Source: Anadara kagoshimensis (Eukaryota; Mollusca; Bivalvia; Arcoida; Arcidae). Taken from it: a stretch of 64,000 bases of DNA. The stretch lies in NCBI GenBank assembly GCA_021292105.1, contig CM037870.1, forward strand, positions 67,807,260-67,871,259, written 5' to 3'. A model generated the notes under the pieces. That model worked only from the letters and a program-made list of their open reading frames with translations. It did not search any database and was not told where the DNA came from. A program made the position numbers and the translations under genes. This document shows, piece by piece, positions 23,050 through 35,754 of the stretch (position 1 is the stretch's first letter; every line of letters begins with the position of its first letter).

Positions 23050-23240
23050 ACTACACAATATGTCGTCAACTAAGACTTCTGGTCAAATGGTACTGCCACT
23101 AGCTATCGGAGACAGGGGTTGTGTGTTCGAACTTAACTCTGGATATGGAAATCTTTATGAGATAACTTTCATCTCCTGTCCATACTGGTGTAAAAAGTCC
23201 TTTCAAGAGTAGTCTTCCAGTCGAGGTTCCGCTAGACACC
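23050..23240 (+). repeat. SINE head
   Basis: A box A-like tctggtcaaatggtactgcc is followed about 30 bases later by a box B-like gtgtgttcgaac, the spacing of a tRNA-derived promoter. The body is diverged. Confidence 0.45.
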
Positions 23241-24935
23241 TTTGTAGATCTAGATTTCGAAAAATAGAAACCATTCGTGGTTGTTACAGAGACCGCTTAC
23301 AATCAATACTGTGGACAGCACGAGGTTCCTTTGAAATTTAAATGCCCAGAAAAAAATTAAGATCGTAAAAATACAGCTTTCGGAATACCATAGCAACTTC
23401 CGCCGGAAGTCCAGGATGTCAGGCTGAACATAATTCGATTTGCTAAAAGATAAAGATGTTGCTTGAGGAATACATTATACTGGAGTATAGATTGCACACG
23501 GTAACATAATGAGGTTCACTAGTGAAGCGTACTATTTGATACAGATAACGGCTGAATGGAATGGGGTCGGCGTTAGACATTTGACCGAAAGCATAGGACA
23601 AAAGAGCGAAAAACACCGGACGTTTGAGCGACGAAGTGCGACAGAATTTCAACCAATTTAAGAGAAACTCCAAGTATATTGTAGACATTTGAGCGACATA
23701 TACAATGACAATATATCATGTCCTCATATTTTTCTTGCAATAACATAAACATAATTTGAACGTAATTTCCATTTCTGTAGCCATGAATCGTATATGTAAC
23801 CGTGAATGTTAATTTTAGACGAATTTTCATGCGTTTCTGCACGCCATTTTGGCAATGGGGGGGATAAGTCTTCCTTCTCCTTCTATATACTGCTTTAGCA
23901 TCAATTTTAATATCTGTTGGTGCTAAATTTTCTATCATCATTGACTGCAGCGCAGTGCTTAGTATCTTTGATGCCATATCATTTACTGCTTTGCGTTTAG
24001 CGTTAACTCCGAGGACATGCCCCTCATTGTTTCTCTCATCTGACCGATGACTGTGTTGATTTTTTTCTGCTGTAGAACTATGGTTGCTGCAGAATCGGTG
24101 CGTATTCTTTCTTTACATCCCTTATAAGCACATCTACAACAAATTTCACCAGGTCTAAACTGTCGCTAAAATATCCATCGTAAAATACAGATAATATTTA
24201 AAATCTGTCGCTCAAATATTCACTAAAGTCGTTGCTCTTATGTCCAATAAGAGGTTGTTTTGTAATTTTCGCTCTAGTAATGTCCATCGCCCATTGTGTT
24301 TGGATTCACACAACTTGACGTTTTCCTAGAATTTATGACGTCAATGTTTTCCTAATTGTTCGGAACAAACGTTAAGAGGTATTATATAATTACTCTGGCG
24401 AATTTATAACATGTAAATAAAATAACAAGCAATCGTGTGTAATTGTCAATGATGTGTGGAACAGTAGAAGGTAACTAAACGTAAAACAGGTACAATATTG
24501 TAGTTATACACAGTGCCTGTCCAAAGTCGACATTCATATCATGAGTAGTGACCATATACGTTGAGTCTTTTGTCTTGTTTAAAATCAGTTGTCTTTATAT
24601 TTTTTTTCTCGTGACTTGTTTTATCCAGGACCGTACAAAAGTCGGGTTTCTTTTTTTAATTAGTGGTCTCATTTTGTGCTTGTTTTGTGTTACAGTCAGT
24701 TGCTTCAATGTGATTATTTTGTCCTGTTTTATAAGCTTTTGTCTCAATATGTGTTTATCTCGTGTCGTATAACTATACTATAACCAGTGATATACAGTCG
24801 GGAGTTTTACAAGCACTGGTCTCAATATTTGTTTTCCTTCATCGTTCGTCTTGGCAATTGTAATGTAACTGTCATCTTCAAATGTTTTTATTCCACTAAA
24901 ATACTACAAAATTGAATAAACAAATTCCCTTCTTG
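23241..24935. other. Gene-free stretch
   Basis: I recognise no gene. Open frames such as those around 23443-23977 (minus) have no domain signature and no splice support. Confidence 0.45.
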
Positions 24936-25146
24936 GTACACACAGACTTGTCGAAAGTTTAACACTAGCTAACGAAGAGAATTCGAAACTCGGTTGTCGG
25001 GAGGCCGAGATACGAGTAGCTAATAGCTGTGCATGTTGGATAGTTGTTGCCATATGTAACTGACGAATGGTCTAGATGAGCTGGCGATTAGGGATTTTAA
25101 AATTCGTTAGTTTGTTGTTAAACTTTCGACAGGTCTGTGTACTGTA
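24936..25146. mobile_element. MITE-1 copy e
   Basis: It has the clearest family ends: cagacttgtcgaaagtttaa / cactagctaacgaa on the left, and ttcgttagtttgttgttaaa / ctttcgacaggtctgtgtac on the right. The inner motifs tcgaaactcgg and aggccgag are present. Confidence 0.8.
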
Positions 25147-25646
25147 TAATTTTTACATTACTGCAGGTACATAATTCATAAAAAACAGACTGTTTCATTT
25201 ATTTATATAGTGTTTATTCAAATACAAAATAAAACAAACAATATATACACAACAAATATAAATACATAAATATATAAATAAATTAACAAGTGTTAATTGT
25301 AATGAGATTACTATGCCCACCAAACGAAAACCAGAAATGGACCTGGTCCAAAATTAAAAATTGTGGAGAAAAATTAACGAAAATTCAATTTTAATGTAAT
25401 TAACAACCATTTACACTGATTGTCATCCGACGACGCGGAAATAAAATAAATATCATCACTCGCGAAATTGTCCCAATTTACAGTAGCAAAAAGCACTCTT
25501 ACACACATCCATTATCGAAAAAAACCGACAAGGCATTTCAAAGAGGTGCTACGAACAAGGGTTGAAGCGGAAGAAGAAGGGGGAAGAAGGAGAAGCGCCA
25601 AAACCCGGGCTTCGTTTGGTTGTCATAGTAATGATCAAATGAATAG

Positions 25647-28105
25647 TTATAAATCTGTGCGTTGTCCATTTGCTTTCTTCTTCTTCATCTGTTGTGCGCT
25701 GGCTTTTCCGATTGAAGATTTAATGAATTCTCTTTCGGACAATGCGCCATCTCTGTCTTTATCAGCCATACTGAAAATTCCATCCACCAGTTCGCGCATT
25801 TTATCCTGTTCCAGTTTTATTGGGAAGGCGTCGGACCTGGTCATAAAATCTAGGTGTTCATACATCTGAAAATTTAAATAAATTAAAATTTTATTTATTT
25901 ATTTATTTATTTATTTATAAACATGTATACACAATCTATAGACAGTATAGAATGGCCAAATACTAGTATAGAATACTAGAGAAATGTGATTTTCAAGCAT
26001 TTGGAAAGTATATTATATAGAAAGGCCGCAGTATTTCCCGATTCCATTTCCACGCATTCGTTTTTGTTCACATCAAGTTTATGGAACATTTAATAGAATG
26101 TAATTCGAAAGACGTGTACTTTTAAACATGTGAAAAGTACATTTCTTCAATACTCCAAAATAGCGAAAAATTCCACCAAAAAAAAAAACCACGTGGAAAA
26201 TACATTCAAAGGTCTTAAACCGTATTTACCTCTTCCATTTCTACAAATCCGTTCTTGTTCACATCGAGTTTATAGAAAATTTCTGATATTTCTGGAGATT
26301 CGTGTGCTGATACCAGTTCTGTCTCAAAGACCAGCGTTGATCCACCTGGTATAAGTTTTCCTAAAATATTGAAAAATTGTATGTTATTGGTATTGAAATA
26401 ATCAGTTGGGGTTATGAAAATTGAGTTATAGCTGAATAGTGTCCTTTATGTTGGAGGTGTTCATTTAATCGGTCACTAGTAAATCTTAATGCATTTCAGT
26501 ATAAACGATACTAATTGATTAATTGGTTGAATAGCTAGGGTTTAAAAATACATCCGAGTCCAGATTATTTCACTTATATCGAGACGTCACCAGTTTTAGG
26601 TGATGTGGCAGAAATTTGAAATTTTTACTTTTGTAATGCTCTTAAAGCAATGTGCAGCGAGTGTTCTTTAGCGTGAGACGGTTTCCTCCACCATCCATGA
26701 ACTGGTCGCTTCGATATAAGTGACAAAAATCTTCATTGGGGTGTAAAATTACTACACCACTCTAGTCTAAGGCTTTATGTGATGTATTTTTATACATATA
26801 TATACTAACCATTTGGAGCCAACATATCCTTGGAACCGTAAGCATAACGTGGTGGGATTGTTAGTTTTCTTTTCTCTCCAGCACACATGTCTAAGAGGCC
26901 CTTTTCTAAACCTTTGATAACTTGTCCCATACCAAGCTGTATCAGCAGCGGTTCTTTACGGTCATACCTACAAATGACATCATACAAGTGAATCACGTTA
27001 TACAAACAACACTATTGTTTGGTTTATTGAATTAAAAACTTTGATAAAAGAACTATGATCAAGGTAAACCTTTGATCAAAGTGTAGGTGTTTACAATTTC
27101 ATAGTTTTCTATCAAAGCTTACCAACGAATATATAGAATATTTTATTCCACATTAAAATAGAGTTTTCTTACAACATTTGAACGATATGGCTGCATTAGT
27201 GGTCTTAAACACAAGATCATTTTTATATTTTAATTTCACACTTTTCAGAGCACCCGGATTCACTTTCCTATGGAAGTTCAAGTGTTTTCACTTAATATAC
27301 CTGTTTTTCAAGGGTTTTGCTTTGCTTTTGGTATTGTGATTTCAAATTGGATTGGTTTGTTTTGTTTAATGATCATTCAAAGTAGTACACATGTATAAAA
27401 TCCAACCTCCACATGTCCAATTGTATTTTTTAAAAACGCAGAAGAATTAAATACTTTTCTATTTAAAACGCATAATATATTGGTTATTGGACTTGAATAT
27501 CAGCGGCGACATGAATTTTCTCTCTGCTACATTTGGGAATATACCAGTTGGTTGAGAATTGTTACGTTTTATTAACGGCATACAGAATCACATTGCAATC
27601 ATCAATTTTCAAGATGTCCCAACTTTCGTTGTGTTTAGTATTAAAACTGACCCAAACGAAATGGTATTTATATAACAAATTTATCTTAAATGGTATTCAC
27701 AAGCCACTAATATTATACTATTCCTAAATATTTTTTATAAGATTTGCAAATATTGGACACCACAAAAAAATATACAAAATAAATTAAATATAACTGATTT
27801 TATAAAATCATGAAGGTAATACTTTAAAGATACTATATTGGTTCGTTGAAAAAACCACGGTCGTTAATTTTAATTTTGAATATATGATAAAGTACTTACG
27901 TGGAATCAAATTTTTGTCCATCTTGAAAATAACTGACCACATGTACTTTGATTAAATCTTTATCCTTCGTTTTGTAAGTACATCTTTCGCTTTCCTTTAA
28001 TACGTCTATTTTAACATTTGGTTTTGCCTTGGTTTTCTCTTCAGCACAACTTAAAGCTAATAAACAGAAACATATACAAAATTTAAGATATTTTATCAAT
28101 GCCAT
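25647..28105 (-). CDS. FKBP gene C: divergent FKBP14-like protein with EF-hands
   Basis: Exons 28105-27900, 26967-26810, 26360-26230 and 25865-25647, phases 2, 1, 0, give 237 residues. Residues 1-21 form a signal peptide (hydrophobic core [11 protein letters not shown]). The FKBP domain keeps KFDST, VIKG and AYG and the Cys pair (ERC, DMC). The floor Trp59 equivalent is Leu (VIKGLEKG) and the Tyr26 equivalent appears to be Val, so catalysis or drug binding may be reduced (inference from FKBP12 knowledge). EF-hand loops are D154-E165 and D200-E211. The tail is lysine-rich (MKKKK) and ends RTDL, not HDEL. It stands head-to-head with gene D. The ATG context is good (A at -3, G at +4). Confidence 0.9.
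26545..26755 (+). repeat. SINE copy in intron 2 of gene C
   Basis: It carries gacggtttcctccaccatcc, cttcgatataagtgacaaaa and ttggggtgtaaaa, the body and tail of the SINE family on the plus strand, preceded by an inverted tail-like ttatttcacttatatcgaga (about 26565-26584). Confidence 0.5.
27225..27360 (+). repeat. Dispersed repeat family R, 3' part, in intron 1 of gene C
   Basis: It contains cagagcacccggattcactt, tatggaagttcaagtgttt and the end cttttggtattgtgatttca / aattggattggttt. Confidence 0.6.
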
Positions 28106-29595
28106 CGTTTTGAGTTTTCGTCAGTCGAATAAATTTATTTTTCAAAACTGTCTAGTTTTATATATGGAAATCATTCTTGACCATTCCATTGAGGTCCTCA
28201 AGGGGGTAATTACTATGATTAAAAGCAAACTTTTTGCGGCTAAATATTGCTTTTGGAATTTTGAAATTGCAATTTTCCTATATTTTTTATTCCAATATTT
28301 TGATACATTTAATTAAACTTTAAGTTTGTTTTAGTGGTGATATGATGACTTTTTTTTTAAAAAAATTATTTATTTTAAATATTGTGAAAGATACCTTTCT
28401 GTGCCCCTCTAAAGGCAACGTGTCCATTTTTAAGTCGGGGCTATCCATCAAACACCTTCCTAATGACCAGTGGTCATCATCCTTGTCTAAAGTAAATGTG
28501 TTTGAATCGATGCATTTTAAATAAATAGATAAATAAATAAATATAAATAAATAAATAAATAAAAATAAAATAATTTTTGGCGGAATTACAATGTAATTTT
28601 CATTTCAAAGATTATTATATCTTCCGATGATGAATATCAACATTTTAGTTTTCTATGATTATCAAACGTAATAAAAACAAATTCGTTAAGTACTCAGTTA
28701 TTTACTTCATAAGGTGTTTGAATTAGAAATTAAATGAAATATTGAAATTTGGTTAACTTCATTTTATTTCAACATGTGAAACACCGCCAGAAATATTGGT
28801 AGAAGAACGCTTTTGAAGAAGTTGTGTCAAATATAAAACAAATTTAAATCAGCAAAAACTGTGTTAAAGGGCTTTATTTCAAAATAAGAATAAAGATTTT
28901 CATTTCTGTTTTTGGTATGACCTCCTTTTATACCCAGCCCACAAATGTTATCACTTCAAAAATTTCCTATCATAGAAACACTTGAAATGGCTTGATTCCA
29001 TTATTTTAGACATTTTCAGTCAAAATTAAAACTTTAATGGTTCAAGGCACAGACTTCATCGAGTCCGTTTTCTTTCAAAACTTTAAATCGAGAGGGACGG
29101 TGTGTTTCAGATGGTTACATATTTTTGTAACCTTTATTGTGTTTAAAACATATAGGTATTTATCAGAACATTTTATATTTTATCTTTTGAATATATGCCG
29201 CGTTACTTCCATGGCGGAAGTTCCTTTTTTAATCTTTATTCGTCATTTTTCATTTTTTTTTTTTTTTACTTTTTTGGGATTGTGATTGGCACATGGCCTG
29301 GTGATTATAAGTTTATCATTCGTTTGATTTGGTTCTGTTACGGCAGCATTATTTTAGATCTATACAGAAAAATTCCGTATAAATATTTCTGTACATCAAT
29401 CAAAAAAACATCCTTATTTTTTATTCTATACTATGAAATACTATCATGCATATATCCATAACATCAAGGATCATAATTACTAGCTAGAGGGTATACCCCG
29501 AGCAATATAACCGAACACATCCTACCTACCCGACACGTCTTCTTAACGATAAACACACATAGCATTAAACTCACAAATACTTCCCTATATACAAC
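28106..29595. promoter_or_regulatory. Shared upstream region of divergent genes C and D
   Basis: Genes C and D start 1.49 kb apart and point away from each other, so this stretch should hold both promoters. It has an (AAAT)n tract (about 28520-28572), a T run with a diverged R-repeat 3' end (about 29208-29310) and no coding exon. No clear paired promoter motif was found. Confidence 0.35.
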
Positions 29596-32500
29596 ATGAA
29601 GAAAATGGTGAAATTTTTAATTTTAAGTGTTTTTATTTCAATAATTTTATTTGTTTCTGTGTATGCCAATGATGAAGAAGACAGTAAGGAGTTAAAATAT
29701 CGGTCTTGAAACCCGGGTCATCGTGTGACAGAACAGCTAAGTTTAATGATATAGTAAAAGTTCATATTGAAGGATTTCTCGAAGATGGAAAACAGATTGA
29801 ATCCAGGTTAGATATTTTCAAAATATTATGTTTAAAAAAAATTATTTAATTTATTATTGTCATATACTAGTACCTTTATTTTATCACTGGAAACAAAATA
29901 TGTTTGACATATATACAATTTTCGGCAAATTATCTAGTTGTCATATCGAATTTTTTCTTTAATATTTTGTTCTATTTTAAAAGAAGAAAAATCGTCCATA
30001 AAATTAAATAAAAAGTTTACATTTCAACAAAATGACATGTTTATATTTTTCCAAGAATTTTAAAACAACGAAGGAATCTGCCTAGTTTGTTGACGCTGGG
30101 ATATTGCAAGCCTAGATTTATCAGTTTTATGGGCGTCATCACAGTATTGTTTACAAGTGTTATGTCTCTGTACCCAAAATTATCCTGGATATATTTGACT
30201 TCTCTTAGTTCCATGTTCCTTTCAGTCTCAATTTTGATTACACACGTGGCGGGTGTAGCTAGCTTAACAGGGGGTGCTTAACCTTCCGGAGCACCCGGCC
30301 TCACTTCTCTGGTGGAAGTTTCAAAGTTTTTACTTGTGGTTTGGACATGGATTGGTATATTTGTTTTTAAATGATTTTAAAAATGATATAATATATTCCT
30401 GACTGCCATTCACAATGTACCGATTGAATACATGAATATATTTTAATAGAATGTTATTCTTTAAGTAGACGGTTTTAAAGATCATCTAGATACATACCAT
30501 TAAACAAGCTGGTATCTTCTGAGGATCAATTTGCTGATGTTATCCTTACTTTTATATTTGTAGTTATGACAGAGGGAACCCACTTTTGTTTCAGTTGGGT
30601 TACGGACAAGTTATCAAAGGAATAGAAAACGGTGTGTTTGATATGTGTGTTGGTGAGAAGAGGAAGCTGGTCATACCACCACATCTGGGATACGGGGACC
30701 AGGATAACGGTAAAATCATTATTTGAATTGAATATATTTTATTTGAATTAAATCAAATTGAATTGAATTGATTGCTTTTAATAACGCTTTCTAACGCATC
30801 AGTCTAGGAGAATATTTCTTTCCACAACAATAAGCAGACCCCACGGAATCTATATCATTGTGTTAGTTTTCAATGCACCACTGCGGACCGGATAACAGCG
30901 TCCTTCAGATTCTAGTTTCCAATCTCGTTACTTATTAAGACATGTTACATCGCTTGCTGAATGTCGGTAGTTTCTTCCAGACACTCTAGTTTCCTCCACC
31001 AGATCCTTTTATGAGAATGTCTGTTTGTTGACTTGCGGAAGGTCGATGACTTTCTGTATATATTCCAGTTTTCACCATCATTTACAGAACTGGGAAAGAA
31101 TATTGACTGGGTTATACTCCACGTGTATACGCACGTTCATTTATTTAAGTTACATCCAAAAGTAACTTTTGAAATTCAAGACTATCACGTGGAAGAATCG
31201 TATAATTATGTCCGACAAATAAAAAGGGGACATAACAGTGTTTACTCCATTACTTACGCCACTTCCTCGAAATAAAATCTCGATTAAACTTTACGGGAAC
31301 TATCTTTAGGTGAAGTAGATTTTCCATTGGCTATATATTCGTAATGTCTTTATGAACGTGGTTGGGAAAGCATCATTTCTCAGTTGGGAGTAGTTTTAGG
31401 GACATTTTTGAAATGGCATCCCATCATGAATATGTTTATTTTTGTATTTTAGGTAAAGTACCTGCAGGTTCCACAATGACATTTAATGTAGAATTGGTAG
31501 CTTTAGAAGACGGTAAAGGAGTACAGGATGCTTTTCTGTCTTTGGACATAGACAAAAACGGATTCTTGGATATGAACGAAGTACGTCTTTTATTTATTTA
31601 TGTACTTATTTTTTTTTATTATACGCCCATATAACGGGAAGTATTATGGTATGGCGTTGTCCGTACGTTAATATTTTTCTTGTCTGGGCCATATCTTTTG
31701 ACTCGCTGGCATGTGCTTCATTTAAAAGTTGTCATGTGCCACATTTGGATGTATCATTTCATTAAAATATGTCAAATCGCTGCTCAAGGAGATCAAGATG
31801 AAACATGTACCAAACAAGTATTGTGGGAAGGCGGCGTGTAGCGTATAAAATTTAGGTCCGAGTATTGCAAGACAAGGTCACAGGTTGAGTTCAAAGTTCA
31901 AATAAGGGCATAACAAAAAAATGCAAGAACTTTTTTCTTTTTAATTAAATTCCTTTCATATTTGGTATAGATTTACAACAAGTAATAATGTTTGACATAT
32001 AGAAAGGGTTTTTGTGTCTCGTTTCAATTTTTTTTACAGAAATTGAGTTATGGTTCTTTGTATCTAGTTTCTGGTATCTTGTGTTTAGTTTTCTTGTGGT
32101 TGCAACTTGTCCCACAGTTTTTTGACCGATTGTTTTTAAATTTGGCATGTGTTTTTTGGGGTCATATGAAGATGCCCATATTGTAAAATGAAGATGCTGC
32201 ATGAAGTGTTTCAGAAGTTATGGCCCTTTGAAGAACAAATATAGACGCAATAACATTTATATCAGTTTTCATTTAATTCCTTTCAAAGTTGGCATGGTTT
32301 CACAAGAAGCATTAATGCTTTACATATAAAACAGGTTTTTGCGTCGCATTTCAACTTTCCTCCGCAAAATTGTAGTTATTCTTCTTTGTATTCGTTTTCT
32401 CATATCTTGTGTTCAATTTTCTGTGGGTGCAACTAGTCCCACAGTTTTCAAATGATTGCTTTGTAAGTTGGTATGTGTGATGGGGATCACATGAAGATGT

Positions 32501-33834
32501 GCATATCATAAAATAAATGCTCTGCATGAAATTTTACTCCCTCTTATTATTCCTGTTTACATTATAGACATTGACGGGGTATATTGCCCCGCTCAGTGGT
32601 GCTCTTGTTTTATTTTTTATGTACTGTCTCAGAAACTCAAAATGTACACATTCAAATAAAACCTATTCTTGACAATAGCCATAGAATTCAAGTACATAAA
32701 AAACCCAATGGATTCTTTTAAATGTATCGAATATAAAAAATCTGTCTCCCTATGATTCTCGGGGAGTTTTTATCTAAACAAAACCTGTTCTTGACAAACG
32801 GCATTATCAAATGCAACCAGTATTTGAAAACTGACAGAAGATTAAGTGGCGTAATTGTGTTTACGCCCCAGCCAAGCTTATTTCACTGGAGTTCGACAGC
32901 GTACCACGTAATCAATATCCGACCCTTAACGTTTTTTGGAACGTTTTTGAAAAGGTTTACGTCGAAACTTATCAAAACAACGCCATTTTTACGGGAAAAC
33001 GTGAACTGAAACGCATCCATCTACAATGGAAATAATTGTTCCTAAGAAATATTATGGGGCATCACTTATTGCACTGGCGATCAGTTCTTGGATGGTGGAG
33101 CAGAGTAATTGTGTTTTAAGTCCCAGAGTGTTATGTGTTTACGTCAGTATTATATCGAGACATTCAGTTCTGGTGGAGGACACTGGGGGTGCCGAAAAAA
33201 ACCCACCAATCTTCGGCAGGCGAACTAACAAACTATCTATCCCTAAGGGATTCGAATTTAAGTGTAGAGAGGCACTGTGATCTGTCAGTAGCCACCGAGA
33301 CCCCCCTAAGAAAACTACAACTGAGTGTTGTTTATCTCCAACGAAGGTTTTGTCATTGGGTCTTGACTCTTGACCTATACACCTAAATGGTATGCGACAC
33401 ATCGTCTCATGTTAGTTACCATTTGTTCCAAGTTTGATCAAAATCCATCCATACTCTTGGAAGATACGATGTGGAAATGATATTGGAATGGACGCGGGTC
33501 AGACGGACAGACAGAGCGATTCCTATATACCCTCTAGACTTCGTTTTCCGGGGGGGGGGGTTATAATAAAAGAACATGCCACAAAAAAGAAAAAAACATC
33601 AATTTTATCCTTCTTTGTTTGATTTTTCAGGTAAATCAGCATCTTGACAAAGCCGCTAATCTGAACGATTTACCGGTAAAGATGGATCACTCAATGAAAT
33701 ATAGAATGCTACAGACGATCTTTATGCAGCTAGACCAGGATAAAGATGGCATGTTAAACTCGGAGGAATTCAACGTACTAGAGAAGCTGGCTCAAAATTA
33801 CAAACCTAGTGACAACGCCAAAGTCGAGCTTTAA
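29596..33834 (+). CDS. FKBP gene D: divergent FKBP14-like protein, one frameshift in exon 1
   Basis: Exons 29596-29806, 30564-30709, 31453-31580 and 33631-33834, phases 2, 1, 0. From the ATG the frame gives a lysine start and a strong hydrophobic signal core, then stops at 29707. A one-base loss in the A run at 29694-29697 explains this, because the next frame continues directly into the FKBP fold (the Cys of GSSCDRT, then [11 protein letters not shown]). Exons 2-4 are clean. Pocket residues are changed: Phe36-Asp37 equivalents are Ile-Glu, Trp59 is Ile (VIKGIENG), and Tyr26 seems to be Ile. The Cys pair and both EF-hands ([24 protein letters not shown]) are kept. The end is KVEL, a KDEL-like tail. 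Either a recent pseudogene or an assembly error; I favour the latter because the other exons are intact. Confidence 0.8.
30095..30375 (+). repeat. Dispersed repeat family R, most complete copy, in intron 1 of gene D
   Basis: Blocks in order: atgggcgtcatcacagtatt, gttatgtctctgtacccaaa, atcctggatatatttgactt, ccttccggagcacccggcct, ctggtggaagtttc and tggtttggacatggattggt / atatttgttttt. Confidence 0.7.
30925..31060 (+). repeat. Diverged SINE piece in intron 2 of gene D
   Basis: It contains cttccagacactctagtttc / ctccaccag, the SINE body motif. The rest is not alignable by eye. Confidence 0.35.
33050..33300 (-). repeat. SINE copy in intron 3 of gene D
   Basis: Read on the minus strand it has a box B-like ttcgaatccc, a ggattnnnntgcctctcttg-type head and the body block with caccaagaactg. 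The plus strand shows tatatcgagacattcagttc and gagaggcactgtgatc. Confidence 0.5.
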
Positions 33835-34200
33835 ATATAGGATGGTAATAGATGAATGTGAGCGTGTTTAAGTTATTCGTTATATTGTGACTATTTTATC
33901 AGTAAAGACTTATAGATTTTTCATTTGTCTAAATATTGAGTTTTGGTTCTGGTATCTATGGAGCCCATTAATTACAACAGAATGATATATTTTGAAATCA
34001 AGCGCAAAACTTTCATATCGTGCGCACGATTTTTTTAATGGCTCATGACTTTGAAATCAATGCGCGAATACAAGCTTTTAACGGAGGATGAAGATTGTGG
34101 AATTCTTCTGTAATGTAAGTAAAGAAAGTATAACTGTGCCGATTGTACTTAATTCTTTTATAAGTTATTGACATTACATGTAACTTACTCACTGTGGTAT

Positions 34201-34283
34201 AGCGTACACCGGATATTGTAGCATGAGGTGAGCCAAACCATCCACACACCACATATTAGAAATTGCAATATCCGGTGTACGCT
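34201..34283. repeat. 18-bp perfect inverted repeat
   Basis: agcgtacaccggatattg (34201-34218) and caatatccggtgtacgct (34266-34283) are exact reverse complements around a 47-base loop, 370 bases past gene D. It is much more GC-rich than its surroundings. Confidence 0.8.
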
Positions 34284-34442
34284 GTACCAGTGACACTGTT
34301 GTTAGCGAGATCAAGTCCAGTGATGATCTTAGTTTATTTATTCTTCTTCTCTATTAGTCACTGGCACTAGAGAGATTCAGGTGTATCTCATTGATGTCAA
34401 TTCTGTTAGTTTTTTTGGTATTTAAAATATACACAGTAACAC

Positions 34443-34636
34443 ACAGTACAGGCTTGTCGAAAGTTTAACACTAAGCTTAAGTATCGGCAGCTCTCGGTCG
34501 CTGGTTAGCTAGTCATAGGCAGTTTCCATCTTTTATCTCTAAAGCCTTTTGTAACTAGGTTTCCATATCTTGTCCACTAGAAAATTCACAGCCAAATTTG
34601 AACTCAGTGTTAAACTTTCAACATGTCTATAGTGTA
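34443..34636. mobile_element. MITE-1 copy f
   Basis: The left end acagtacaggcttgtcgaaa / gtttaacactaagcttaa and the right end ctcagtgttaaactttcaac / atgtctatagtgt match the family. Confidence 0.75.
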
Positions 34637-34784
34637 AGTTGTGACCAAGAAGTGCTAGATTAATAAAATAGGTGTAAAACAAATGTTAAAGTGTCAGTTT
34701 AACTTCTTACTCAAATGTGCCCGCTAGTATCCTAATTTTTTAGAATGTTAGTACATCCCCCCACAATGCCACAGATAAACATCA

Positions 34785-34960
34785 AAGACAACTCCATCCA
34801 GTATACTTGTACCCAGCTCCAGCAAACCAGTAAAGGCCTATGACAAGGAGAACACTTTCTCACTAGTATTCAACTGGGATCAAACCAAGTGGTCAGACTC
34901 ATTGGGTTTTCAAGTTGATCATTAACCACTTGACCACTGTGGTCCTCATTTTAGCTGGTT
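34785..34960 (-). repeat. Diverged SINE copy
   Basis: The plus strand shows ctttctcactagtattcaac, gggatcaaaccaagtggtca and aaccacttgaccactgtggt, matching the antisense SINE head. Confidence 0.5.
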
Positions 34961-35286
34961 ACATCTCAATATAATGTAAAAGATTTAATATTAACTAAGT
35001 TGCAACATTAGGTTTAGTGATGCAACAATATTTATAAAACGTTGAGAAAAAAAAAGAAATTTAAATCTAACAAAAATGTTTGTAAAAATAACAAATCTAT
35101 AATAGTTCCATAAAATATTTAGTATTTTTATTATTTGTCCATAAACCAACAAATTTAATAGATCTATATCATTTATTATTATTTTACAAAGCATTTTTTT
35201 TAATATTTGGCAGTAGTTGTAAAATAATGACTTAGTACATAAAAACTGTGTTATTAATGCTCAATGTAATTCTACATATATATTGG

Positions 35287-35545
35287 TATAGGCAAACAAC
35301 ATTGATCTGTCCCCTTGACCTTTCCCTAGGAATATTCATAAGAAGAATCCACTCTGTACATGGGCTGCGTTAGGATCCGTTGGTAATACATAAACAATAT
35401 GTGTGTTTACTCGTTGAAATTAGAGTTCCCTGTAATCTAGAGGAAATAAACATAAATTTATGTGTTCTTATACATAAAAGATCTGGTTCATAATAAATAT
35501 TTAAATTACGGGTCAAGTGGACAGGTCAATATTGTTTGCTTTTAA
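35287..35545. mobile_element. MITE-2 copy b
   Basis: The left end tataggcaaacaacattgat / ctgtccccttgaccttt and the right end ggtcaagtggacaggtcaat / attgtttgc are inverted copies. The interior is AT-rich. Confidence 0.75.
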
Positions 35546-35754
35546 TCAACAAACTAATGAACTTCTATAAAGTAAGTCACTACCAGTACTCAACACTAGA
35601 CCGTGTTCATCCTCTGTTTTCATGACACCTTTTAAATGATTTTGTTCCTAAATCCTAAATATTCCTAAGTACATACATAAAGACAATCGGGAAAATCTAG
35701 TTAAGTAGAGCAAAAGAGTTTTATACCAAAGTCAAATTCCTTCATTTACCTTGA

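Noticed and set aside
23573..23977. 134-codon minus-strand frame
   Set aside because: No recognisable domain, no good start context and no splice partners. Length alone is not enough in this region.
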